From: Hyphomicrobiales bacterium
GTDB taxonomy: Bacteria; Pseudomonadota; Alphaproteobacteria; Rhizobiales; Xanthobacteraceae
Direction: 5' to 3'
NCBI GenBank assembly: GCA_017305715.1
Contig: JAFKKG010000008.1
Coordinates: 434,001 to 498,000 of the forward strand
Length of the DNA: 64,000 bases
Numbering within the stretch: the first letter of the stretch is position 1; the number at the start of each line of letters is the position of its first letter. The notes under the pieces are model-generated. The model had not been told where the DNA came from. It ran no database searches and saw only the letters and a program-made list of their open reading frames with translations. Below, one piece after another: positions 43,823-51,345 of this stretch. The translations under genes and the position numbers were made by a program.

Positions 43823-44797
43823 ATGGGCGGGATCAAAGCCGCGCTGCGGCTTGCCGTTGGCGTCACGATGCTGCTCGGCGGCGCGGCGCAGGCGCAGAGC
43901 GCTTATCCGAACCGGCCGATCCGTATCATCGTGCCCTACCCTGCCGGCGGTATTGTCGACATCGTCGCCCGCACCGTCACCGAACAGGTCGGCCGCGATC
44001 TGAAACAGACGGTCGTGGTCGAGGCACGGGCCGGCGGCAACAGCAATATCGGCACCGCGGCGGTCGCGCGCAGCGAACCCGATGGGTACACCTGGCTGGT
44101 GACGGGTCCTGCGGCGCTGGTCAATCCGACGCTCTACAAGGACGCCGGCTGGGACGCGATGAAAGATCTGAAATGCGTCGGCCTGGCGATCTGGAACCAG
44201 AGCGTCGCGGTGGTGAATCCGGCGAGCCCCGCCAGGACGCTGGCCGAATTCGTCGAGCTGGCGCGAACGAAACCCGGCGAACTCAATTTCGGCAACCCCG
44301 GTACCGGTTCGTCGATCGACCTCACGGCGCAAAAGCTGTTTCAGACCGCGAACATCAAGCTGACCAATGTCGGCTACAAGGGCCAGCCTCCGGCGCTGAT
44401 CGACCTGATGACCAATCTGATGCATTTCGAGATCGTCTCGCTGGCGCTGGCGCTACCGCACATCAAGCAGGGTTCGATCAAGCCGCTGGCGGTGTTCACC
44501 GAGAAGCGCATTGCGGATCTGCCTGACGTGCCGACGATTGCGGAAGCCGGGTACCCCGGTGCGTCCTATGTCTCCTGGTACGGCATCTATGTGCCGTCGG
44601 CGACGCCGGATGCGCTCGCCGAAAAGATCAATCAGGCGATCAGCAAGGCGCTGCTCAATCCGGAGGTCCAGCGCCAGTTGTCGATCGCCGATATTCCGGG
44701 CAAGCCGATGTCGCTGGCTGAACTGGCCGCACTGATGAAGGCGGACCATGACAGACTGACGGCGGTGGTGAAGGCATCGGGCATGCTGGCGCCGTAG
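43823..44797 (+). CDS. Tripartite tricarboxylate transporter-type (Bug/TctC) substrate-binding protein, orphan
   Basis: 324 residues from ATG 43823, with GGGAGG 6 nt upstream (better than GTG 43796). Sec signal peptide MGGIKAALRLAVGVTMLLGGAAQAQ. The Bug pattern YPNRPIRIIVPYPAGGIVDIVARTV and ...FGNPGTGSSIDLTAQKLFQ is intact. It follows the IclR gene on the same strand. There are no TctA/TctB membrane genes in the window, as is common for the many orphan Bug proteins of Bradyrhizobium and Bordetella. The ligand is probably a carboxylate. Confidence 0.92.
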   Translation: MGGIKAALRLAVGVTMLLGGAAQAQSAYPNRPIRIIVPYPAGGIVDIVARTVTEQVGRDLKQTVVVEARAGGNSNIGTAAVARSEPDGYTWLVTGPAALVNPTLYKDAGWDAMKDLKCVGLAIWNQSVAVVNPASPARTLAEFVELARTKPGELNFGNPGTGSSIDLTAQKLFQTANIKLTNVGYKGQPPALIDLMTNLMHFEIVSLALALPHIKQGSIKPLAVFTEKRIADLPDVPTIAEAGYPGASYVSWYGIYVPSATPDALAEKINQAISKALLNPEVQRQLSIADIPGKPMSLAELAALMKADHDRLTAVVKASGMLAP

Positions 44798-44803
44798 CTT
44801 CTC

Positions 44804-44900
44804 GTTTTGACGCGTTTTCCTGAGCGCAAATTGGTATCCACTTCGCTGGAATCGGGGAATCGCGAGATTCCGGGTTCGCGCTTTGCGCCCCGGAACGACG
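44804..44900. repeat. Composite repeat between convergent genes
   Basis: Two element types are fused here: TTTTGACGCGTTTTCC...GGTATCCACTTCGC (the family at 20633 and 36164) directly followed by GGAATCGCGAGATTCCGGGT, TCGCGCTTTGCGCCCCGGAA, part of the palindrome family at 28133. It fills the gap between the convergent TctC-type and NMT1-type binding-protein genes and may serve as terminator. Confidence 0.75.
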
Positions 44901-44907
44901 CTGTCCC

Positions 44908-45912
44908 TCACTTCTTCACCTTGCTCGCGTCCATCTTGATCGCGGGATCAAGCATCCTGGTGGAAAAGGCCGTGCCGACGTCGAACGGCTTTTCCATGCC
45001 GAGATAGGTCTGCACCAGTTCGTAATCCTTTTTCATCCGCTCGGCGTCGATCCAGCCCAGCGCCTTGGTGGTGGTGAAATCGTCGGTCATCAGGAACTTG
45101 ATGCGCTCCCACTGGCGCTGCTGGTTCTCCTTGTCGAGTCCCGACACGGCATCGAGCAGCGCCTTCAGGCAGGGTGACACGTCGGCGACGCACGCCGCAA
45201 AAGCCTTCTGGCTGACCTTGACGAAGGCATCGGCGATTTTCGGATTCTTCTCCAGCCAGGCGCCGTTGACGATCAGCGAGTTGCCGTAGGGGTTGAGCCC
45301 GATGTCCTTCCAGTTGACATAACCGAGGTCGGCGCCGAACTCGATCACCTTGAGATCATGCTCGTTATAGAAGTCGCTGATGATATCGACGGTATGGCTC
45401 TTCAGCGCCGCGATCTTGGCGGTCGGCCCGACATTGACGAAACTGACCGCGTCCGGCGCGATGCCGGCGGCCTTGGCAAACGCCGGCCACATCACCCGCG
45501 ACGCATCGCCGGGCGGATTGCCGATCTTGCGGCCGGGAAAATCCTTGGTGCCGTGCACGCCATAGCTCTTCAGCCAATAGAAGGTCTGCCCGGTATTGGC
45601 GTAGATGCTCATCAACGCCACGACGTCGGCGCCCTTGCTGCGCGCCACCAGCATGGTGGCCAGATCGGCGATGCCGAACGGCGACCCGCCCGAGCCGACC
45701 TTCAGCGAGGAGACGCCCGAACCCTTGCCGATCTCGATGCTGAGGTCGATGCCGGCCTTCTCGTACCAGCCCTGTGCCTTGGCGTAATAGAACGGCGAGT
45801 GATCCGCCGTCGGCGCCCAGTTCAGGATCAGATTAACGGCCTCGCCGGCACGAGACGGAGCTGCCTGGACGATCAGCGCAAGCGCAAGCGACGCAATCTT
45901 CAAGCCCTTCAT
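44908..45912 (-). CDS. ABC transporter substrate-binding protein, NMT1/THI5/SsuA-like
   Basis: 334 residues from ATG 45912 (GGGGAG 5 nt upstream; ATG 45927 would place that site inside the gene). Sec signal peptide to about SRAG. The mature start AVNLILNWAPTADHSPFYYAKAQGWYEKAGIDLSIEIGKG is the NMT1/THI5 pattern used for pyrimidines, sulfonates and aromatic acids. Only one permease/ATPase pair of this class lies nearby (46872 and 50566), so the three very likely form one importer although this gene is divergent. Upstream, TTGACA at 46015-46010 could be its -35 box. Confidence 0.9.
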   Translation of the reverse strand: MKGLKIASLALALIVQAAPSRAGEAVNLILNWAPTADHSPFYYAKAQGWYEKAGIDLSIEIGKGSGVSSLKVGSGGSPFGIADLATMLVARSKGADVVALMSIYANTGQTFYWLKSYGVHGTKDFPGRKIGNPPGDASRVMWPAFAKAAGIAPDAVSFVNVGPTAKIAALKSHTVDIISDFYNEHDLKVIEFGADLGYVNWKDIGLNPYGNSLIVNGAWLEKNPKIADAFVKVSQKAFAACVADVSPCLKALLDAVSGLDKENQQRQWERIKFLMTDDFTTTKALGWIDAERMKKDYELVQTYLGMEKPFDVGTAFSTRMLDPAIKMDASKVKK

Positions 45913-46029
45913 CGCAACTCCCCTCATTTGCGCATTGGCAATACCGGGTCATCACGGCCTTGTCGTTGCGCGCCCGCGACGTTACCAATGCAACAAGGAC
46001 GAGGCGAATTGTCAACTGTTTGGTTGGAA

Positions 46030-46677
46030 ATGCCCAAGAGACGGACTGATGGCAACGGCCCGAAGCGGCGCGATCCGGCGGCGACGCGGAAGAAGCTGTT
46101 GACCGCGGCACGCCGTGAATTCGCCGAGAGCGGCCTCGCCGGCGCCCGGGTCGACGAAATCGCGGCGCGTGCCGGCGTCAACAAGCAGCTGGTCTATCAT
46201 TATTTCGGCGACAAGGACGCACTGTACCTGGCGGTGCTGGAGTGGGTCTATGAGGAGATCCGCGCCCAGGAACGCAAGCTCAACCTCGAAGGCCTGCCGC
46301 CGCAACAGGCCATCAAGCGGCTGATCGAGGCCTCGTTCGACCACCTCGCGGCCCATCCCGACTTCATCCTGCTGCTGAACGACGAGAACCGCGGCGGCGC
46401 CCGCCATGTGCGCGGCTCCCGCAAGCTCGAGGCGATGCATTCGCCGCTGGTCAGCATGGTCTCGGCCATCCTCAGCGAGGGAGTCCGCGCTGGTGTGTTC
46501 CGCAAGGGGATCAACGCGGTGCATCTCTACATTTCGATTGCTGGCTTGAGCTACTTCTACTTTTCGAACACGCCGACGCTGTCGGCGATCTTCGGCAAGG
46601 ACCTGTCGAGCCCTGTGGCGCGGTCGGGCCGCCGCAAGCACGTGGTCGATCTCGTGATGCAGTCGTTGCGGCCGTGA
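46030..46677 (+). CDS. TetR/AcrR family transcriptional regulator
   Basis: 215 residues from ATG 46030; an in-frame ATG at 45988 is possible but has no ribosome binding site. The N-terminal HTH reads RKKLLTAARREFAESGLAGARVDEIAARAGVNKQLVYHYFGDKDALYLAVLEWVYEEI. The C-terminal domain with AHPDFILLLNDENRGGARHVRGSR is of the RutR/TetR_C type seen in regulators of pyrimidine and amine catabolism. It is divergent from the NMT1-type binding protein gene by 117 bp and precedes the permease-to-ATPase operon, so it is the probable repressor of both arms. Confidence 0.92.
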   Translation: MPKRRTDGNGPKRRDPAATRKKLLTAARREFAESGLAGARVDEIAARAGVNKQLVYHYFGDKDALYLAVLEWVYEEIRAQERKLNLEGLPPQQAIKRLIEASFDHLAAHPDFILLLNDENRGGARHVRGSRKLEAMHSPLVSMVSAILSEGVRAGVFRKGINAVHLYISIAGLSYFYFSNTPTLSAIFGKDLSSPVARSGRRKHVVDLVMQSLRP

Positions 46678-46698
46678 GGAATGCTGCCGCCCTCGCCC

Positions 46699-46770
46699 GT
46701 CATTGCAAAGCGAAGCAATCCATTTGACCGCGGGGCAATGGGTATGGATTGCTTCGCGTTGCCCGCAATG
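46699..46770. repeat. GTCATTGC-type palindromic repeat
   Basis: Perfect 14-bp arms GCGAAGCAATCCAT (46710-46723) and ATGGATTGCTTCGC (46744-46757), flanked by GTCATTGCAAA and CCCGCAATG. It lies between the TetR stop and the permease gene. It is the well-kept relative of the copy at 2653. Confidence 0.85.
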
Positions 46771-46871
46771 TCGGAGCAGGCGATCGCGGCTTAATCAACC
46801 AGATAGTTGAAAGCTGGGCCACCCCGCGATAGACTGCCTCGCGCGGCCGGGGACCAACAGGGAGCACACAG

Positions 46872-47642
46872 TTGTCTGGCGATGCAGGCCGATCGGCAAG
46901 GACGGCGGCGATCATCCTGATCATGCATCTGGCCGTGCTCGTGCTCTGGCAAGTGCTGGTCGATGCCTTCCAGGTCCCAAAGTTCATCCTGCCCTCGCCG
47001 CTGTCAGCGCTCACGACCCTGACCTCGGCCAAATACGCCTGGCTCTCCAACCTCTGGGTGACGGCCGTTGAAATCCTCGGCGGCTTCTGCCTCGGCGCGC
47101 TGGTCGGCGTCATGCTGGCGGTGATGTTCACCTGGTCGCCACTGGTCAGCCTGCTGTTGCTGCCGCTGTTCGTGACGCTGAACATGATCCCGAAAGTGGC
47201 GCTGGGACCGCTGTTCATCGTCTGGTTCTCCTACGGCATCTTTCCGAACATCCTGATCGCATTTTCGATCTGCTTCTTCCCCATCCTCCTCACCACCGCG
47301 CGGGGGCTGAGCGAGGTCGAGCCTGATCTGCTGGATCTGGTGAAATCGCTGCGCGGCTCGCGCTGGACGCTATTCCGGAAGATCCAGTTGCCGGGCGCGC
47401 TGCCTTATGTGTTTTCCGGCATGAAGGTCGGCGCCATCCTCGCGGTCGCGGGCGCCATCGTCGGTGAGTTCATCGCCTCCGAGCGCGGGCTCGGCTACCT
47501 CATGATCCAGGTGCAATCCTCGCTCGACACGCCGGCCATGGTGATGGCCGTCATCCTGCTGACCTTGCTCGGCGTCGCGCTGTACGGGCTGGTGCTCGGC
47601 CTCGAACGGCTCTTCGTGGTCCGCGATATCAGACTGCAATAG
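46872..47642 (+). CDS. ABC transporter permease (SsuC/TauC/NrtB family)
   Basis: 256 residues starting at TTG 46872, with GGGAG 7 nt upstream. Six hydrophobic segments; the EAA loop reads LLDLVKSLRGSRWTLFRKIQLPGALPYVFSGMKVGAILAVAGAIVGEFI. The N-terminal FQVPKFILPSPLSAL is the usual post-helix motif of this permease class. It forms the channel for the importer completed by the ATPase at 50566 and the NMT1-type receptor at 44908. Confidence 0.92.
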   Translation: MSGDAGRSARTAAIILIMHLAVLVLWQVLVDAFQVPKFILPSPLSALTTLTSAKYAWLSNLWVTAVEILGGFCLGALVGVMLAVMFTWSPLVSLLLLPLFVTLNMIPKVALGPLFIVWFSYGIFPNILIAFSICFFPILLTTARGLSEVEPDLLDLVKSLRGSRWTLFRKIQLPGALPYVFSGMKVGAILAVAGAIVGEFIASERGLGYLMIQVQSSLDTPAMVMAVILLTLLGVALYGLVLGLERLFVVRDIRLQ

Positions 47643-47656
47643 AACAGGAAATACAC

Positions 47657-48694
47657 ATGCTGCTGACACGAGACCATCTGCCGGAAACGATTCCCGATAT
47701 CGCAGCGCTCGACGACCTGCTGTGCCGTCCGAGCAAGGCACTGATCGACGATCTCCGCAGGGTCGATGGCGACATCATGGTGTTGGGCGTCGCCGGCAAG
47801 ATGGGGCCGACGCTGGCGGGACTCGCCAAGGCCGCCCTGCCCGACCGCCGCGTGATCGGCGTCGCCCGCTTCAGTGAGGCCAGCGTCAAGGATTGGCTGC
47901 AGGCCCGCGGCGTCGAGACCATCAATTGCGACCTGCTGGACGAAGCCGCGATCAAGGCGTTGCCGAAAATCCCGAACATCATCTTCATGGCCGGCCGCAA
48001 GTTCGGCGCCGAGGGCGATCTGTCGCTGACCTGGGCGATGAATTCGCACGTCCCGGCGCTGGTGGCGCAGGCCTTTGCCGGCTCGCGGATCGTCGCGTTC
48101 TCGACCGGCTGCGTCTATCCCTTTGTGTCCGTGAACGGCAAGGGTGCCGATGAAGGGCTCGCGCCCAATCCGCCCGGCGAATACGCACAATCCTGCGTCG
48201 CGCGCGAACGCATGTTCGAATATTTTTCGCGCAAGCATTCGACGCCAGGCCGGCTGGTCCGGCTCAACTACGCGATCGACATGCGCTACGGCGTTCTGCA
48301 CGACATTGCGAGCAAGGTCTTGGCTGGCAAGCCGATCGACGTCAGCCTCGGCCATGTCAATTTCATCTGGCAGGGCGACGCTGCGTCGCAGGCGCTGCGG
48401 TGCCTGGCGCATTGCGACACGCCGACCTCGCCGATCAATGTCAGTGGCCACGAAATCCTGCCGGTGCGCGATCTCGCCGCCAAATTCGGCCATCGGTTTG
48501 GAATTGCGCCGGTCATCACCGGCGAGGAAGAACCGACCGCATGGCTGACCGATACGTCGCTAGCCGTCAAACTGTTCGGCCTGCCGATCGTCGACACCGA
48601 TCAGCTGATCCGCTGGACCGCGGACTGGGTGTCGCGGTCGATGCCCAGCCTCGGTAAGCCCACCAAATATGAGGTGCGCGATGGCCGATACTGA
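47657..48694 (+). CDS. NAD(P)-binding SDR-like protein (extended epimerase/dehydratase fold) with altered active site
   Basis: 345 residues, 14 bp after the permease, with AGGAAA 7 nt before the ATG. The Rossmann segment MVLGVAGKMGPTLAGLAKAAL at 41-61 has a GxxGxxG spacing. The STGCVYP segment at 149-155 is the Ser/Thr-x-x-x-Tyr block of extended SDRs. The catalytic YxxxK reads Tyr176-A-Q-S-Cys180, so the Lys that binds cofactor and tunes the Tyr is missing. It may still bind NAD(P) and epimerise, or be a non-redox member. It overlaps the GNAT gene by 14 bp, hence the same pathway. Confidence 0.85.
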   Translation: MLLTRDHLPETIPDIAALDDLLCRPSKALIDDLRRVDGDIMVLGVAGKMGPTLAGLAKAALPDRRVIGVARFSEASVKDWLQARGVETINCDLLDEAAIKALPKIPNIIFMAGRKFGAEGDLSLTWAMNSHVPALVAQAFAGSRIVAFSTGCVYPFVSVNGKGADEGLAPNPPGEYAQSCVARERMFEYFSRKHSTPGRLVRLNYAIDMRYGVLHDIASKVLAGKPIDVSLGHVNFIWQGDAASQALRCLAHCDTPTSPINVSGHEILPVRDLAAKFGHRFGIAPVITGEEEPTAWLTDTSLAVKLFGLPIVDTDQLIRWTADWVSRSMPSLGKPTKYEVRDGRY

Positions 48695-49505
48695 GCACGT
48701 CAACGTCGTCGAACTCGGGCTCGGTGATGCGCCGGCCGGGCTTTTGCTCTCGACCGAGGCGCACTGGAACCAGAACGAGGCCGACTGGCGGTTTTTCCTG
48801 AGCAGGGGAATCGTTTTCGGCGTGCGTGCCGGCCGGCAACTGGTGGCGACCGCGGCGCTGCTGCCCTACGCGTCCGGAAATGCCTGGATCAGCATGGTGC
48901 TGGTGACCGCGAACTGGCGCCGCCGTGGAATTGCAACGAAGCTGGTCGATGCCTGCCTCAACGCTGCAACGAGACGCGGCCTCACGACGTGGCTCGATGC
49001 GACGCCTGATGGCGCCACCGTATACGGCCCGCTCGGCTTCACGCCGACGCTGCAATTGCGGCGATTGCGGCTGCGGGCCGCGCTAGGCGTGCGCATTGCG
49101 CCATCACTATCGGCCTGCAGCGCGGCCGATTTCGTCGCGCGCGATGTCAGAGCCATGGGGTTCGACCGCGGCGCGTTGCTGAACGAGTTTGGCGGCCGCA
49201 CCGGTTCCCGCATCGTGGCGCTCGAAAGCGCCATGGCACTGGTCCGTGACGGCCGCACGGCGCGCCATATCGGACCGATCCTGGCGGAAACGCACCAAAG
49301 CGCGCTCCGGCTGGTCGACGGCATCGTGCGATCCGAGCAAGGCCCCTGGCTGCTCGATGCGGTCCACTCGCAGGAGGATTTCCTGCGCGGGCTCACCGAG
49401 TGCGGCTGGACCATCGAGCGGCCGTTCCAGCGCATGCGGTTCGGCCGTCCCACCACGATCGCGGCCGAACCGCCCTTCGCGGTCGCCGGCCCGGAATTCG
49501 GATAG
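48681..49505 (+). CDS. GNAT family N-acetyltransferase
   Basis: 274 residues from ATG 48681 (GAGGTG 4 nt upstream; ATG 48669 is an alternative). The GNAT core is in the first half: WISMVLVTANWRRRGIATKLVDACLNAATRRGLTTWLDATPDGATVYGPLGF, with the acetyl-CoA loop RRRGIA. The second half is a further domain of similar size, as in two-domain acetyltransferases. It overlaps the SDR-like gene by 14 bp and lies 8 bp before the lyase gene. It probably acetylates an amino group on the imported compound or an intermediate. Confidence 0.87.
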   Translation: MADTEHVNVVELGLGDAPAGLLLSTEAHWNQNEADWRFFLSRGIVFGVRAGRQLVATAALLPYASGNAWISMVLVTANWRRRGIATKLVDACLNAATRRGLTTWLDATPDGATVYGPLGFTPTLQLRRLRLRAALGVRIAPSLSACSAADFVARDVRAMGFDRGALLNEFGGRTGSRIVALESAMALVRDGRTARHIGPILAETHQSALRLVDGIVRSEQGPWLLDAVHSQEDFLRGLTECGWTIERPFQRMRFGRPTTIAAEPPFAVAGPEFG

Positions 49506-49513
49506 GATTTTTC

Positions 49514-50569
49514 ATGCACCACAGCGAGATCAAATCCGAGATACGAAAGCTGATCGCCGAGGGCACGGTGATCCCCGCGCACCCGCTCGCGCTCGATGCC
49601 GACCGCAAGCTCGATGCCAGGCACCAGCGCGCACTGTCGCGCTACTATCTCGACGCCGGCGCCGGAGGTCTCGCGGTCGGCGTTCACACCACGCAATTCG
49701 CGCTCCGCGACGTCGGGCTCTACAAGCCGGTATTGGAACTGGCGGCGCAGACCGCGGCCGACTGGACCAGACGGCCGCTTGCGATGGTCGCAGGCCTCGC
49801 CGGCCCGACGCGACAGGCGATCGCCGAAGCACACATCGCGCGCGGCCTCGGCTATCATGCCGGGCTGCTCAGCCTTGCCGCGATGAAGTCTGCTTCCGAA
49901 GACGAGATCATCGCGCATTGCGAAGCGGTGGCGGGCGAAATTCCGCTGGTCGGCTTCTATCTGCAGCCCGCGGTCGGCGGGGTGATCCTGAGCGCCAATT
50001 TCTGGCGGCGGTTTGCCGCGATCTACAACGTCATCGCGATCAAGATCGCGCCGTTCAACCGCTATCGCACCCTCGACGTCCTGCGCGGCGTCGCCGCGGC
50101 CGGTGCGCTCGACCGCGTGTCACTCTATACCGGCAATGACGACCATATCCTGCTCGATCTCACACTGCCGTTCGACCTGCGCGACAAGGGCGTCACCACG
50201 CGGGCCTATTTCAAGGGCGGACTGCTCGGCCACTGGTCGGTGTGGACGGCGGCGGCGATCAAGCAGTTCGAGATGTGCAAGGCGGCGCGCGGCAAGGACA
50301 CCGTGCCCGCGGACCTGCTGGCGCTCGATGCCCGCGTGACCGATTGCAACAGCGCGTTCTTTGATGTCGCCCATAATTTCCACGGCTGCATCGCCGGCTG
50401 CCACGAGATCCTGCGGCGGCAGGGACTGATGCAGGGCCTGTGGTGCCTCGATCCGGCGGAGGGCTTAAGCCCCGGCCAGATGCAGGAGATCGACCGCGTC
50501 TGCCGCGAGCACGCCGACCTGTCCGACGACGCCTTCGTCGCCGCGAACTTGCAGAAATGGCTGGCATGA
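49514..50569 (+). CDS. Dihydrodipicolinate synthase (DHDPS/NAL) family lyase
   Basis: 351 residues from ATG 49514 with AGGA upstream; the frame continues 38 codons further up, inside the GNAT gene. TIM-barrel class I aldolase. The Schiff-base Lys is Lys177 (VIAIKIAP) and the helper Tyr is Tyr149 (VGFYLQP), both in the places expected for DapA/N-acetylneuraminate lyase. The usual GTTGE motif is replaced by AVGVHTTQF, and about 50 extra residues trail the barrel, so it is not DapA. These enzymes cleave or form C-C bonds next to a pyruvate-like keto acid. It overlaps the ATPase gene start (ATGA). Confidence 0.87.
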   Translation: MHHSEIKSEIRKLIAEGTVIPAHPLALDADRKLDARHQRALSRYYLDAGAGGLAVGVHTTQFALRDVGLYKPVLELAAQTAADWTRRPLAMVAGLAGPTRQAIAEAHIARGLGYHAGLLSLAAMKSASEDEIIAHCEAVAGEIPLVGFYLQPAVGGVILSANFWRRFAAIYNVIAIKIAPFNRYRTLDVLRGVAAAGALDRVSLYTGNDDHILLDLTLPFDLRDKGVTTRAYFKGGLLGHWSVWTAAAIKQFEMCKAARGKDTVPADLLALDARVTDCNSAFFDVAHNFHGCIAGCHEILRRQGLMQGLWCLDPAEGLSPGQMQEIDRVCREHADLSDDAFVAANLQKWLA

Positions 50570-51345
50570 CGGCCGAAGAGCCTTTCATCAGCCTGCGTAA
50601 CGTCCGCAAGGTCTACCGGTCGAAAGGCGCGGAATTTCTGGCCGTCTCCGACGTTACCATGGACGTCAGTGAGGGTGAGTTGGTGTCCCTGGTCGGCCCG
50701 TCCGGCTGCGGCAAGACCACGGTACTGAAGATATTGGCCGGCCTGCACGAAGCCGACGGCGGCACCGTCAGGATCGGCAACGCCAGGACCCCGTTCGATC
50801 CCGCGCGCGACATCGGCATGGTGTTCCAGCAGGCGTTGCTGTTGAAATGGCGTACCATCCTCGACAACGTGCTGCTGCCGGCCGAAATCGTCGGCCTGCC
50901 GATCAAGGCCGCGCGCGACCGCGCCCGCGACCTGCTCAACCTCGTCGGCCTCGCTGGTTATGAGGACAAATACCCGCAGCAACTTTCCGGCGGCATGCAG
51001 CAGCGCACCTCGATCGCGCGCGCCTTCATCCACGATCCCAAGCTGATCCTGATGGACGAGCCATTTGGCGCGCTGGACGCCCTCACGCGGGAACAGATGA
51101 ACCTCGAAATGCTGCGGATCTGGCGCGAGAGCGGCAAGACCATCATCTTCGTCACCCACAGCATCCAGGAAGCCGTGTTCCTCGCCTCGCATTGCGCGGT
51201 GCTGACTTCAGGCCCGGCGCGGATGGCGGAGTATTTCCCGATCGAGCTGGCGTTCCCGCGCGGGCTGGCGATCAAGACAACGGACGAATTCGGCGCCTAT
51301 GCGCGGCGTATCTATGCAAGCCTCGGGCTTGGAGCGGGTGACTAG
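50566..51345 (+). CDS. ABC transporter ATP-binding protein (SsuB/TauB/NrtD family)
   Basis: 259 residues from ATG 50566, overlapping the lyase stop (ATGA). Walker A is GPSGCGKTT, the Q-loop is in MVFQQALLLKWRTI, the signature is LSGGMQQRT, Walker B is LILMDEPFGALD, and the H-loop is in FVTHSIQEAVFLA. It drives the importer with the permease at 46872. The catabolic genes are placed between the two transporter subunits. Its stop codon TAG overlaps the stop codon of the convergent GGDEF gene in a single CTAG. Confidence 0.92.
   Translation: MTAEEPFISLRNVRKVYRSKGAEFLAVSDVTMDVSEGELVSLVGPSGCGKTTVLKILAGLHEADGGTVRIGNARTPFDPARDIGMVFQQALLLKWRTILDNVLLPAEIVGLPIKAARDRARDLLNLVGLAGYEDKYPQQLSGGMQQRTSIARAFIHDPKLILMDEPFGALDALTREQMNLEMLRIWRESGKTIIFVTHSIQEAVFLASHCAVLTSGPARMAEYFPIELAFPRGLAIKTTDEFGAYARRIYASLGLGAGD

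Noticed and set aside
45358-46029. Upstream extension of the TetR frame by over 200 codons
   Set aside because: It runs antisense through the NMT1-type receptor gene and lacks any TetR-family sequence; the HTH starts right after ATG 46030.
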